Positions 13,884 to 22,554 of a stretch of DNA of 64,000 nucleotides are shown here, piece by piece (position 1 is the stretch's first letter; every line of letters starts with the position of its first letter). Position numbers and translations under genes: made by a program. The notes under the pieces were generated by a model, which saw only the letters and a program-made list of their open reading frames with translations, did no database searches and was not told the origin of the DNA. This DNA comes from Nocardia rosealba (GTDB lineage: Bacteria; Actinomycetota; Actinomycetes; Mycobacteriales; Mycobacteriaceae): positions 369,238-433,237 of the forward strand of contig NZ_JAIWNA010000006.1 in the NCBI RefSeq assembly GCF_020216065.1, in the 5' to 3' direction.

Positions 13884-14798
13884 GTGCCGCGTATCGCGTA
13901 TTTCGGGCCATCCGGAACCTTCACCGAGATGGCGCTGGTGCAGTTCGAGAAATCGGGGGCGTTCGACGAACCCGTCGAGCGCATCGCCGCGCCCAGTCAG
14001 GGTGCGGCACTCGACCTGATCCGCTCCGGTGCGGTGACGGGCGCCGTCGTCCCGATCGAGAGCTCGGTCGAAGGCTCCATCCCCGCCACCCTCGACTCGC
14101 TGGCTGTCGGTCCGCGCCTGCAGATCGTCGCCGAGACCGAACTCGAGGTCACCTTCACGATCCTCGCCCGGCCCGGCACCGCCCTCGCCGACGTGCGCAC
14201 CCTCGCGGCCTACCCGGTGGCGGCCGCGCAGGTGCGTGAGTGGGTGGCCAGGAACATCCCCGAGGCGACACCGTTCATCTCGGCCTCCAACGCCGCCGCC
14301 GCCGAGGATGTGGTCGCGGGCACCGCCGACGCGGCCGTCTCCACCGCCCTCGCCGGTGAACGGCTCGGCCTCGTCGCCCTCGCGCAAGGTGTGGCCGACC
14401 ACGAGCAGGCCATCACCCGTTTCGTGCTGGTGCGCCTGCCCGGTGTCGCCCCGCAGGCGACCGGTGCCGACCGCACCTCCGTCGTCCTCGAACTGCCCAA
14501 CGAACCGGGCTCACTCATGCGAGCCTTCGCCGAATTCGCCACGCGCGGTGTCGATCTCACCCGCATCGAATCGCGGCCCACCCGCACCGGCATGGGCACC
14601 TACCGGTTCTACCTCGACTGCGTCGGCCATATCGACGACCCGGCCGTCGCCGAGACCTTGAAGGCGCTGCACCGCACCGCCCGGATCCGTTTCCTCGGCT
14701 CGTGGCCCGCCTGTTCGGCGGTCGGCACCCCGCCACCGTCGGACGAACCCGCCGCGGAATGGTTGACGCAATTGCGAAAGGGGGTCGCGGACCTATGA
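13884..14798 (+). CDS. pheA: Prephenate dehydratase
   Basis: 304 residues from GTG 13884. It converts prephenate to phenylpyruvate in phenylalanine synthesis. The catalytic domain (1-185) shows YFGPSGTFTE, PIESSVEGSIPATLDSL and the TRF motif at 178-180. A C-terminal ACT domain (about 199-277) has ELPNEPGSL and IESRPTRTGMGTYRFY, which bind Phe for feedback inhibition. It is monofunctional with no chorismate mutase part. The stop overlaps the ATG of the histidine phosphatase gene (ATGA), matching the mycobacterial Rv3838c-Rv3837c order. Confidence 0.96.
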   Translation: MPRIAYFGPSGTFTEMALVQFEKSGAFDEPVERIAAPSQGAALDLIRSGAVTGAVVPIESSVEGSIPATLDSLAVGPRLQIVAETELEVTFTILARPGTALADVRTLAAYPVAAAQVREWVARNIPEATPFISASNAAAAEDVVAGTADAAVSTALAGERLGLVALAQGVADHEQAITRFVLVRLPGVAPQATGADRTSVVLELPNEPGSLMRAFAEFATRGVDLTRIESRPTRTGMGTYRFYLDCVGHIDDPAVAETLKALHRTARIRFLGSWPACSAVGTPPPSDEPAAEWLTQLRKGVADL

Positions 14799-15463
14799 CA
14801 AACCGCGCGAAGCTGATCCTGGTCCGCCACGGCGAGACCGAGGGCAATGTGGCCCGCATCCTCGACACTCGGGTCCCCGGCCTGCCACTCACCGAACGCG
14901 GTGTGGCACAGGCGAAAGCATTCGGCGACACGTTGATCCGCCCGCCCCGTGTGCTGGTGGCCTCGGAGGCCCTGCGCGCCCGCCAGACCGCGGGCTACAT
15001 CGAGGCCGCCACCGGCACCACCACCCAGGTCCTGCCCGATCTCTACGAAGTGCAGGTCGGCGAACTCCACGGCCGCTCCGACCGGGACTCCCACGAACTG
15101 TTCCAGCGGATCTACCGTGGCTGGCACCACGGCGAACTCGACACGCGAACCCCCGGTGGCGAATCCGGCCGTGAGGTACTCGACCGCATCCTCCCGGTAC
15201 TCGCCCAGCTACGCGCGCAGTACCTGGAGGACGACGAGGACGGTGACGTGGTGGTCGTGAACCACGGCGCCGCAATGCGTTTGGTCGGCAAGGAACTGGC
15301 AGGCGTCGCGCCGCCGTTCACCACCAACAACCACCTCGACAACACCGAGACGATCGAGCTGCTCCCCACCGAGGACGGCGGCTGGGAATGCCTGCGCTGG
15401 GGCCGATTCACCCCACCGTTCACCGTGAAGGCCGACCCCACCCCGGACGACCCGATGGGTTGA
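14795..15463 (+). CDS. Histidine phosphatase family protein (phosphoglycerate-mutase-like)
   Basis: 222 residues. The catalytic RHGE motif is in LVRHGETEGN near residues 10-14, and the second His is in VVNHGAAMRL. The family covers cofactor-dependent phosphoglycerate mutases and many phosphatases; the short length and absence of the mutase tail favour a phosphatase. Translationally coupled to pheA by a four-base overlap, so a link to aromatic amino acid synthesis is possible but not shown. The 112 bases after it, up to the EspG stop, hold nothing recognisable. Confidence 0.9.
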   Translation: MTNRAKLILVRHGETEGNVARILDTRVPGLPLTERGVAQAKAFGDTLIRPPRVLVASEALRARQTAGYIEAATGTTTQVLPDLYEVQVGELHGRSDRDSHELFQRIYRGWHHGELDTRTPGGESGREVLDRILPVLAQLRAQYLEDDEDGDVVVVNHGAAMRLVGKELAGVAPPFTTNNHLDNTETIELLPTEDGGWECLRWGRFTPPFTVKADPTPDDPMG

Positions 15464-15575
15464 ACGCTCCGGCTGGCGCCTCCGGTTCACGGCTGAGTTG
15501 TGGGGGCGTCGGTGCTTGGAGAGGGTGCGACTGGGGGATTGGTTGCGGGGGCGTACCCGGCTCTGCGCGGTGGGG

Positions 15576-16406
15576 TCAGGAGCCGGGGATGGTGGCCTTG
15601 AATTCCTCTCGGAGCGGGAGGGATTCGATGAGGTCGGCTACCGCTGTGCGGAGGCGGGCGTTGGTTCCGGTGGCGATGGACGACCACTTCACGCCGTCGT
15701 CGGCGACACTGGCGGTGATGATGAAACGTCCTGCGCGCGTGTTGAACACGGCGATGTGGTTGTCCTGCACTTCGCGGGTGCCGTCACCGTAAGCCACGCC
15801 GACGATCTCGGCGTAGGAATGGATTTCGACCAGCGCGGAGGCGAGGGTTTTCGCGTCGGTGGCCGGCTTGCCCACCTCGCTGAGCCGCGCGGCGGTTGCG
15901 GCGGCATCGCCGGTGTCGCCGAAGATCGGGGCGAGCTGCTCGGTCGGCGCGTTCATGCCGTACAGCTCGAGTGCCTCGGTGGTGCCGAGGGCTTGCAGCA
16001 CCGCGCCGGGCAGGTCGAGACCCGCGTCGTCGATGACATAGGAGTCCGGCCCGCGCAGGGCGACGACCGCGCGGTCGTCGCCCTGCGCCAGACAGAACCG
16101 GTTCACCTGGCCGGCGACCACCCACCGCAGCGCGATGATCCACTGCGGCCGGTAGAGCACCCGCAAGCGCTCGGCGAGTTCGGGTACCACCACGTCACCG
16201 AACAGCAATTCCCGTTCGGTGAGCAGCTTTTCGGCTGCCTCCATGGCCGCGTCGTGCGCCGAGACATGGTCGTAGCGGCCCATGGCGTCGAGCACCACGG
16301 GCATCTCGTCGAACTGCAGCTGCTCGAGCAGGAACTGCATCTCGTCGAGCGAGAGCACCACCGCCTCGAGCAGCGATCCGCCGCCGCCCCCGCCGAGCAC
16401 TGTCAC
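15576..16406 (-). CDS. espG: ESX secretion-associated protein EspG
   Basis: 276 residues. EspG proteins are cytoplasmic chaperones that bind the tip of PPE proteins and keep PE-PPE pairs soluble until secreted by a type VII machine. Support comes from the alternating beta/alpha pattern of the family, the LSLDEMQFLLEQL start and, mainly, from context: its start overlaps the stop of the PPE gene by four bases. No eccB, eccC, eccD, eccE or mycP gene is in the window, so the chaperone must work with an ESX machine encoded elsewhere. Confidence 0.85.
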   Translation of the reverse strand: MTVLGGGGGGSLLEAVVLSLDEMQFLLEQLQFDEMPVVLDAMGRYDHVSAHDAAMEAAEKLLTERELLFGDVVVPELAERLRVLYRPQWIIALRWVVAGQVNRFCLAQGDDRAVVALRGPDSYVIDDAGLDLPGAVLQALGTTEALELYGMNAPTEQLAPIFGDTGDAAATAARLSEVGKPATDAKTLASALVEIHSYAEIVGVAYGDGTREVQDNHIAVFNTRAGRFIITASVADDGVKWSSIATGTNARLRTAVADLIESLPLREEFKATIPGS

Positions 16407-17530
16407 TTGGCCGATCCGGTGAGATCGGCGCCGATCACTCCCTCGGCGACATAGCGGCCATCGGTGAACGCCTCGTCGGTGCGCCCGTAGTCGTTCGCGT
16501 CGTGTTCCTCGTCGTCCTCGCCCTTGGCGCGGTTGCCGAGCAGCGGGTTCGCGGCGGCCTGGGAGTTGCGCACGGGCGCGGCCTCCGAGCGGGTGACAAC
16601 GGTCTCGCCGACCGGCGCGGCCGCGGGAGCGCTCGACGACGGGGCACCCCAGCCTTCGGGCAGCTTCAGCCCGTTGCCACCGAGCGACACCCCACCGAGG
16701 CTGGCCGACGCGGTGGACATGCCACCCATGGCGGCGGCTCCGGCGCCGGCGGCCATCGCGGGCGCGACACCGGCGGCGGCGGGAACGGTCGAGGTGGCCG
16801 CCGACAGCGCGGTGGCACCGATGTTGCCGACCGTGCCGACACCACCGGACACGACGCTGCCCGCCACGTTCGCGGCCTGGGTGGCCGCGCTGACGACGCC
16901 GGGGTTGGACACGAAGGCCTGCGCGGCGGCCACGGCGGTCTGCAGCGGATCGCCGCCGCCGAAGTCGCCCTGGGCGGCCGAACCGGCGCCGCTGGCGATG
17001 GCGGGCGGCATGGCGAACTCACCGGGGGTGGTGACGGTGGCAGTAGTGGCGGCCTCGTAGGTCTCCATCACCAGCGCTGCGCGAATATCCATCGCGTGCC
17101 GGGCGACCTCGGCCACCTCGAACGCACCCGACACGACGCCGGGCGGGTTGGCCGAAGCCGCGACCGCCGCGTTGGTCGCGGCGATCTCGGGCAGGCTCGG
17201 CATGGCGATCGAGGCGACCGTGTAGGCGGTGGCGTTGGCGGCGGCCTTGGCGCTCATGGTCGCGGCCATCACGCTCTGCTGCCCGGTCCAGTGCAGGAAC
17301 GGCGCGAGCCGGCCGAGCACGGCCAGACCGTTGAGGCCCTGCAGACCGACACCGACCTCGGCGATCACGCGGGTGACGGTGAAGGCGGCGTCGCCCCAGG
17401 CGGCAGCAAGGGTGCCCCAGGAGGTGGCGGCAGCCGAGATCGGGACGGCATGCGCGCCCGCGTTGAGTGTGGTCGAGTTGACTTCGGCCATGCGCGGCAG
17501 CCAGAAGACCCCGGTGATCCCTGCGGTCAT
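16403..17530 (-). CDS. PPE domain-containing protein
   Basis: 375 residues. The N-terminal 170 residues form the helical PPE domain (GVFWLPRMAEVNSTTLNAG replaces the classical PPE start; a WGTLAAAWGDAA segment is the WxG-like turn). An Ala/Gly-rich low-complexity middle and an acidic tail follow. The tail contains Y348-GRTD, which fits the YxxxD/E signal of type VII substrates. The gene lies between PE (43 bases upstream) and EspG (overlapping), the standard order for a heterodimer with its chaperone. It is probably exported to the cell surface. Confidence 0.87.
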   Translation of the reverse strand: MTAGITGVFWLPRMAEVNSTTLNAGAHAVPISAAATSWGTLAAAWGDAAFTVTRVIAEVGVGLQGLNGLAVLGRLAPFLHWTGQQSVMAATMSAKAAANATAYTVASIAMPSLPEIAATNAAVAASANPPGVVSGAFEVAEVARHAMDIRAALVMETYEAATTATVTTPGEFAMPPAIASGAGSAAQGDFGGGDPLQTAVAAAQAFVSNPGVVSAATQAANVAGSVVSGGVGTVGNIGATALSAATSTVPAAAGVAPAMAAGAGAAAMGGMSTASASLGGVSLGGNGLKLPEGWGAPSSSAPAAAPVGETVVTRSEAAPVRNSQAAANPLLGNRAKGEDDEEHDANDYGRTDEAFTDGRYVAEGVIGADLTGSAK

Positions 17531-17572
17531 ACTTGTTTCTCCCCTGAATGAATGATCGTCGGCGGGTTCGGG

Positions 17573-17884
17573 TTACACCTGGACGGCGTTGATCGTTGCC
17601 GCGCCGGCAATGTCCTCGCCGATGTGGGTGACCAACTGCGAGCGCAGGGTTGCGGCCGCGTGGTGCAGCTCGAGAATGCCCTGGGCGATGGCGCCGTCGT
17701 GTGTAGCCGCAGCGCGGTTGAAGTGTCCAGCCGCCAGCAGCGAGACCTCTTCGGCGCCCGAGGGCAGCACGTGCGTGGTCGGCCCTGCCAGCGCGGCTGC
17801 GGCGGCGAGCCGCTCGGCGAGCAGATCCAGCTCGGCGGCCGCGGCGAGGATGATTTCCGGTGCGACGAGAACGTGTCCAACCAT
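17573..17884 (-). CDS. PE domain-containing protein
   Basis: 103 residues, one helical hairpin with the Pro-Glu pair at residues 9-10 (VLVAPEIILAAAAELDLLAERL). It should pair with the PPE protein encoded downstream for ESX secretion. The sequence has no tyrosine at all, so the YxxxD/E export signal normally found at the C-terminus of PE partners is missing; the PPE partner has one instead. ATG start at 17884, first gene of the PE-PPE-EspG operon. The promoter should lie in 17885-17994. Confidence 0.85.
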   Translation of the reverse strand: MVGHVLVAPEIILAAAAELDLLAERLAAAAALAGPTTHVLPSGAEEVSLLAAGHFNRAAATHDGAIAQGILELHHAAATLRSQLVTHIGEDIAGAATINAVQV

Positions 17885-17994
17885 GACCCGACTCCTTCTA
17901 GTGGCGACTAACGGGAACCACGAGAATTCCCCCTACGAGTGATAGGACGCGAGAGCGGGTCGTTCGGTTCCATCGATTTCCCCACCCAACTTCG

Positions 17995-18345
17995 CTAGCC
18001 CCATCCCAGCTCATGTAGCCGGTCGTCGTCAATCCCGAAATAGTGTGCTATTTCGTGGATCACGGTGATCGCGACCTCCTCGACCACCTCGTCGTCACTG
18101 CTACAGATGTCGAGAATAGCCTCCCGATAGATGGTTACGGTATCGGGAAGCGAACCCGCGTAGTAACTGTCGCGTTCGGTGAGGGCGACGCCGTGGTAGA
18201 GCCCGAGCAGCGAGGGCTCCTCGTCATTACGCGCCTCCACCAGCACAACGACGTTGTCGATCGCCCCGGTGAGCTCGGGTGGGATGAGGTCGAGCGCGTC
18301 GCCGACCAGTTCCTCGAACCGGTCGGGCGACATCCGTTCGGTCAT
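17995..18345 (-). CDS. Small zincin-like metallopeptidase (DUF1025 type)
   Basis: 116 residues. The metal-binding signature HEIAH lies at 97-101, with a further His at 111 (DDDRLHELG), as in the minimal zincin-like family. The protein is cytoplasmic, acidic and lacks a signal peptide. The substrate is unknown. ATG overlaps the stop of the septum-formation gene (ATGA), so the two are translationally coupled, the same pair as I recall for Rv3836-Rv3835. Confidence 0.9.
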   Translation of the reverse strand: MTERMSPDRFEELVGDALDLIPPELTGAIDNVVVLVEARNDEEPSLLGLYHGVALTERDSYYAGSLPDTVTIYREAILDICSSDDEVVEEVAITVIHEIAHYFGIDDDRLHELGWG

Positions 18346-19406
18346 CGCGGTTGTGGCTGCGGCGGCAGCGGTGCGGCGCCCGGCAGCGGGGCCGGTGTGG
18401 AGCGGCCGGTGTTGGGCGGCGGGACCGGAGCCTGTCCGTCGATCAGGATTTCCCCGCGCGCCGAACCGACGATCGGCGCGAAACCCTCACGGTCGGCGCC
18501 CTTTCCGAGCCAGCAGTCGAGTTGGCGGCTGCCGGCGAGCCAACTGGTCGGTTCCAGATAGTCGAAGAACAGCGTGAGCGTCTTGTTGCGGATCGCGTCG
18601 GGGCTGCCGAGGTACTCGGCGGACAACCGATTGCATTCGGCCTCGACGAACTTGTCCTGATCGGCCTCCGAGGGCGGTCCACCGGTGAAGTTCTTCCCCA
18701 GGTCGACGTTGCCGACGATCTCGACCGCGTGCGGTTGCGCGCAGTCCACCGGATCGGTCGGCAGGTTCTGGTTGATGCCGAGGCAGGTGCCGACGGCGTG
18801 CACCTTCGACTGGTCGCCCTGGGTCGCCGAACCGGTCGAGGCCGGACTGGTCGACGTGGCGGCCACCTGCAGACCGCAGCGCAGCGTGCGGTCACCGTGC
18901 TGCCAGCCCGCCGGGCTCGGCGACATCACGTTCACCATGAACTTGCCGCGCGGATCGAACCGCCCGCCGAGGTAGCGCTGCACCGCGGGCACGCAGTGCT
19001 CGTCGCGCAGCTCGGTCATCCGCAACGAGTCCGGGTGCCGGGTGCCGTCGCCGAACTCGCGACCCGGGTAGGCCTTCAAGTCGACGACACCGGCCACCTC
19101 GAACAGGTGCTGGTCGGCGCAGTTCACCTTCAGCAGGTCGCTGCGGTCGGGCTTGCCCCAGGTCAGGCAGTCGCCCTCGTTGGCGCTGCTGAACTCCTTG
19201 TCCCTGACCACGGGCGCGGCGCCGGGCTGGTGTGCCTCCACCTTGTCGGATTCGAAACCGGTCACCGTCATCGTGACCAGCGCCGCGAGCACCGCGCCGA
19301 GCGCGCCGATCAGCAGTCCCCACCGCAGTTTCGTCGCCGACAGATGCAGCGGACCGGCGCCGCGTTCAGCGGTTTTCTCGGCCGGGTCGCTCTGATGATC
19401 GGACAC
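18342..19406 (-). CDS. Septum-formation domain membrane protein
   Basis: 354 residues with a short cytoplasmic N-terminus, one membrane helix (about 29-50) and an extracytoplasmic part. That part contains two septum_form-like regions marked by paired cysteines (GDCLTWG...VNCADQHLFEVAG and GTCLGINQ...VDCAQPHAVEIVG), and a Pro-rich tail follows. The domain is found in actinobacterial proteins linked to septum formation; the mechanism is unknown. It is coupled to the downstream metallopeptidase by a four-base overlap. ATG start at 19406. Confidence 0.87.
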   Translation of the reverse strand: MSDHQSDPAEKTAERGAGPLHLSATKLRWGLLIGALGAVLAALVTMTVTGFESDKVEAHQPGAAPVVRDKEFSSANEGDCLTWGKPDRSDLLKVNCADQHLFEVAGVVDLKAYPGREFGDGTRHPDSLRMTELRDEHCVPAVQRYLGGRFDPRGKFMVNVMSPSPAGWQHGDRTLRCGLQVAATSTSPASTGSATQGDQSKVHAVGTCLGINQNLPTDPVDCAQPHAVEIVGNVDLGKNFTGGPPSEADQDKFVEAECNRLSAEYLGSPDAIRNKTLTLFFDYLEPTSWLAGSRQLDCWLGKGADREGFAPIVGSARGEILIDGQAPVPPPNTGRSTPAPLPGAAPLPPQPQPR

Positions 19407-19447
19407 GACGGCGATTGTATGGGAGCCGATCGACGCGGCGGGCGGGC

Positions 19448-21145
19448 TCAGCCGCGCAGAGCCGAGACGAAGATGCCGGGCAGTCTGCGCAGCTTGCCGT
19501 CACCGTAGAAGCCGGTGAGCTTGCGACCGGTGGCCGCGGCGGTCTTGTTGGCGACGAACCACGGCGGTTTCGGGGTGGTGGCGAATTCGCCCGCGAACAG
19601 CGATCGGGGCGCCGGGCGGAACGGTCCGCGCACCACCGTGCGTTCGACATCGTCGAGCAGGAAGGCGTTGTGGACGACGCCGATGCCGCTCTGGATGTCG
19701 TCGATGGTGTGCCCGGGGAAAGCGCCCCAGCTCGCACGTGGCGTCAGGAACGCCAGACCGGTCCACGAGTTGATCGCGACGGTGCCGTAGCGCAGGTTCG
19801 CCACAGCCGTGTCGAAGGCGTCGCCGAGTTCGCTGATGGTCGCCGGGTGGGCGAGCAGATTGGCGCCGAGCGTGCCCATCAACTCGTCGTTGGCGAAATC
19901 GACCGCTCCGTCGAGGAATTCCGCGCCGGTGCCGGGCAATTCGACCACGCCGAGGACGGGGGAGAAGTACTCGGTACGCAGCAATGGTGTGCCGGTCATC
20001 GGCAGGTTCTCGACCAGTACGCGGCCGTTGGCCCGCCCGGCGTCGGGGTAGCTGGTCAGCGCGCCCTCGACGCGGGTGTCGCTGCCCGGGTAGTAGGCGG
20101 TGCGGACGGGGGCGTTGTCGATGGCGGCGCGCAGTTCGGTGAGGAACTGTTCCTTCTGGTCCCAATCGGCGCTGAGCACGACCGTCTGCGCGGCCACACA
20201 GTTGTAGCCGCCGTTGTGCAGGCGCATCGTCGCCACGTGCTCGGCCTGGAACTTCAGGTCGGCCTTGCTCCACTTGCCCGGCACGATGATGCACGGCGCG
20301 ACGCCGCCGAGTTCGCTGGTGATCGGCTTGCTCAACGCGGGCTCGCCGGCCTGCTTGCGGCGCTGCGCGTCCTCACCGACACCCCACACGATCGCATCGT
20401 GGGTCGGCGCGCCGCCGGTCATGTGCACGTGGTCGACCTTCGGATGGTTCACCAGGTACCCGCCCTCGGGGGCGCCGCCGGTGAGGATGCGTACCACGCC
20501 GAGTTCGATGAACGGGGCGAACACCGCCTGGAACACCGGCAGCAGCGGATCGGTGATCGGGTTGAGCTTGAGCGCGACCACCCGGTTGTTGGCGTAGAGC
20601 TCGTAGAGGGTGTCCAGCGGCGCGATGGACATGATGTTGCCCGCGCCGAGTACCGCGCCGACACCGTTGGTCTGCTTCGGATCACGCTGGGCCAGACCGG
20701 CTTTGCGCCGCGCGGTAGCCGCGTCGACACCCGGACGCAACCACACCTCGGCGCTGAACCCGTTGAGCAGCAGCCAGTCGTAGAAGCCGTGTGGCAGCGC
20801 GGGCACGCTCACCCGGCCGCCGGGCGCGGTACCGAGGTCGACGCCGTCGATCGGGCTCGCGCCACGCTCGAGCGCCGCCATCGACTCGCTCAGCGCCTTG
20901 GCGCCCGCCAGCAGCGTCATCGGGCCCGACATCCACTCCTCGCCCAGCAGGGGGCTGTCGGCGTCGAGCTTCTTGATCGTCCTGGCCGCAGCCACCCACG
21001 ACTCGGCGTCGCGGGCGGTGAGCGCGTGCAGCTCGTCGAGCAGCTCGCGGCGGCGGCGCAGATCGGTCGCGGCCCAGGTTTTCGCCCCCTCGGTGAGATC
21101 GTCGAGCGCGGTATCGATGACGGCGGTGTCGAAAGTGGTACTCAC
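19448..21145 (-). CDS. Aldehyde dehydrogenase family protein
   Basis: 565 residues, longer than the usual 480-500. Catalytic Cys is C316 (NGGYNCVAAQ) and the general-base Glu is E278 (SELGG). The Rossmann part VGAVLGAGNI...VALKLNPITDP differs from common NAD-ALDHs and resembles the long actinobacterial branch whose substrates are not established. I chose GTG at 21145; an upstream start at 21172 would add nine residues. It is located between the septum-formation gene and serS, where I do not recall such a gene in mycobacteria. Confidence 0.88.
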   Translation of the reverse strand: MSTTFDTAVIDTALDDLTEGAKTWAATDLRRRRELLDELHALTARDAESWVAAARTIKKLDADSPLLGEEWMSGPMTLLAGAKALSESMAALERGASPIDGVDLGTAPGGRVSVPALPHGFYDWLLLNGFSAEVWLRPGVDAATARRKAGLAQRDPKQTNGVGAVLGAGNIMSIAPLDTLYELYANNRVVALKLNPITDPLLPVFQAVFAPFIELGVVRILTGGAPEGGYLVNHPKVDHVHMTGGAPTHDAIVWGVGEDAQRRKQAGEPALSKPITSELGGVAPCIIVPGKWSKADLKFQAEHVATMRLHNGGYNCVAAQTVVLSADWDQKEQFLTELRAAIDNAPVRTAYYPGSDTRVEGALTSYPDAGRANGRVLVENLPMTGTPLLRTEYFSPVLGVVELPGTGAEFLDGAVDFANDELMGTLGANLLAHPATISELGDAFDTAVANLRYGTVAINSWTGLAFLTPRASWGAFPGHTIDDIQSGIGVVHNAFLLDDVERTVVRGPFRPAPRSLFAGEFATTPKPPWFVANKTAAATGRKLTGFYGDGKLRRLPGIFVSALRG

Positions 21146-21225
21146 CCCGCAACTATGCCCCCGCCCGGGCACGTTGGCATAGGCCGAAATTCTGAGGATC
21201 GCGTAAACAACTAGGCTGTTTTCTC

Positions 21226-22482
21226 ATGATCGACCTCCGATTCCTGCGCGAGAACCCGGAAGCCGTCCGTGCCTCGCAGCGGGCCCGCGGTGAGGACCCC
21301 GCGCTCGTCGACGCCCTGCTAGAAGCCGACGCGGCCCGCCGCGCCGCCGTCGCCACGGCCGACTCCCTGCGTGCCGAGCACAAGGCCATGGGCAAGGTGA
21401 TCGGCAAGGCGAGCAAGGAAGAACGTCCCGCGCTGCTGGCCGCCGCTACCGACATGTCGGCCAAGGTCAAAGAGGCCGAGCACGCCCAGAGCGCGGCCGA
21501 CGCCGATCTCGACGCCGCGCATCGCGCGATTTCCAATGTCGTCCAGGAGGGTGCGCCCGCCGGCGGCGAGGACGACTACGTCGTGCTCGAAACCGTCGGC
21601 ACCCCACCGCAGTTCGACTTCGAACCGAAGGACCATCTGGAGCTCGGCGAGTCGCTCGGGCTGCTGGACATGGAGCGCGGCGCCAAGGTGTCGGGTTCGC
21701 GGTTCTACTTCCTCACCGGGCACGGCGCGCTGCTGCAGCTCGGGCTGCTGCAGCTGGCCGCGCAGCGGGCGGTCGCGAACGGTTTCACCATGATGATCCC
21801 GCCGGTGCTCGTCCGGCCGGAGATCATGGCCGGTACCGGTTTCCTCGGTCAGCACTCGGACGAGGTCTATCACCTCGCCGAGGACGACCTGTACCTGGTC
21901 GGCACCTCGGAGGTGCCGCTGGCAGGCTTCCACGCCGACGAGATCCTCGACCTGAGCGCGGGCCCGAAGCGGTACGCGGGCTGGTCGTCGTGCTTCCGTC
22001 GCGAGGCGGGCAGCTACGGCAAGGACACCAGGGGCATCATCCGGGTGCACCAGTTCGACAAGGTGGAGATGTTCGTCTACACCACCCCCGAGCAGGCCTC
22101 GGCCGAGCATCAGCGCTTGCTCGCCTGGGAACGCGAGATGCTCGCGGCGATCGACGTGCCCTACCGGGTGATCGACGTGGCCGCGGGCGACCTCGGCAGC
22201 TCGGCCGCGCGCAAGTTCGACTGCGAGGCGTGGGTGCCGACCCAGCAGACCTACCGCGAGCTCACCTCCACCTCCAACTGCACGACCTTCCAGGCGCGCA
22301 GGCTCTCGGTCCGCTACCGCGACGAGAACGGCAAAGCCCAGATCGCGGCGACCTTGAACGGCACGCTCGCGACCACCCGCTGGATCGTGGCGATCCTGGA
22401 GAACCACCAGCAGGCCGACGGTTCGGTCCGGGTGCCCGAGGCGCTGGTGCCGTTCGTCGGCACCGACGTTTTGACACCGTAG
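21226..22482 (+). CDS. serS: Seryl-tRNA synthetase
   Basis: 418 residues. It charges tRNA-Ser, and also tRNA-Sec where present. The N-terminal coiled-coil arm covers roughly 1-105. The class II core shows the motif 2 region SSCFRREAGSYGKDTRGIIRVHQF and motif 3 near the C-terminus (LNGTLATTRWIVAILENHQ). ATG at 21226. No T-box leader is visible in the 80 bases between it and the divergent ALDH gene. Confidence 0.97.
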   Translation: MIDLRFLRENPEAVRASQRARGEDPALVDALLEADAARRAAVATADSLRAEHKAMGKVIGKASKEERPALLAAATDMSAKVKEAEHAQSAADADLDAAHRAISNVVQEGAPAGGEDDYVVLETVGTPPQFDFEPKDHLELGESLGLLDMERGAKVSGSRFYFLTGHGALLQLGLLQLAAQRAVANGFTMMIPPVLVRPEIMAGTGFLGQHSDEVYHLAEDDLYLVGTSEVPLAGFHADEILDLSAGPKRYAGWSSCFRREAGSYGKDTRGIIRVHQFDKVEMFVYTTPEQASAEHQRLLAWEREMLAAIDVPYRVIDVAAGDLGSSAARKFDCEAWVPTQQTYRELTSTSNCTTFQARRLSVRYRDENGKAQIAATLNGTLATTRWIVAILENHQQADGSVRVPEALVPFVGTDVLTP

Positions 22483-22554
22483 AGCTTTCCACTGTTTGCT
22501 GGTCAGGCATTTATGTGATGTGGCAAACATCGGAACCGAACAACATCTAGGCTG

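Noticed and set aside
19415..21214. A 599-codon plus-strand open frame opposite the aldehyde dehydrogenase gene
   Set aside because: No ribosome site, no domain, and biased composition as expected for an antisense shadow of the ALDH gene.
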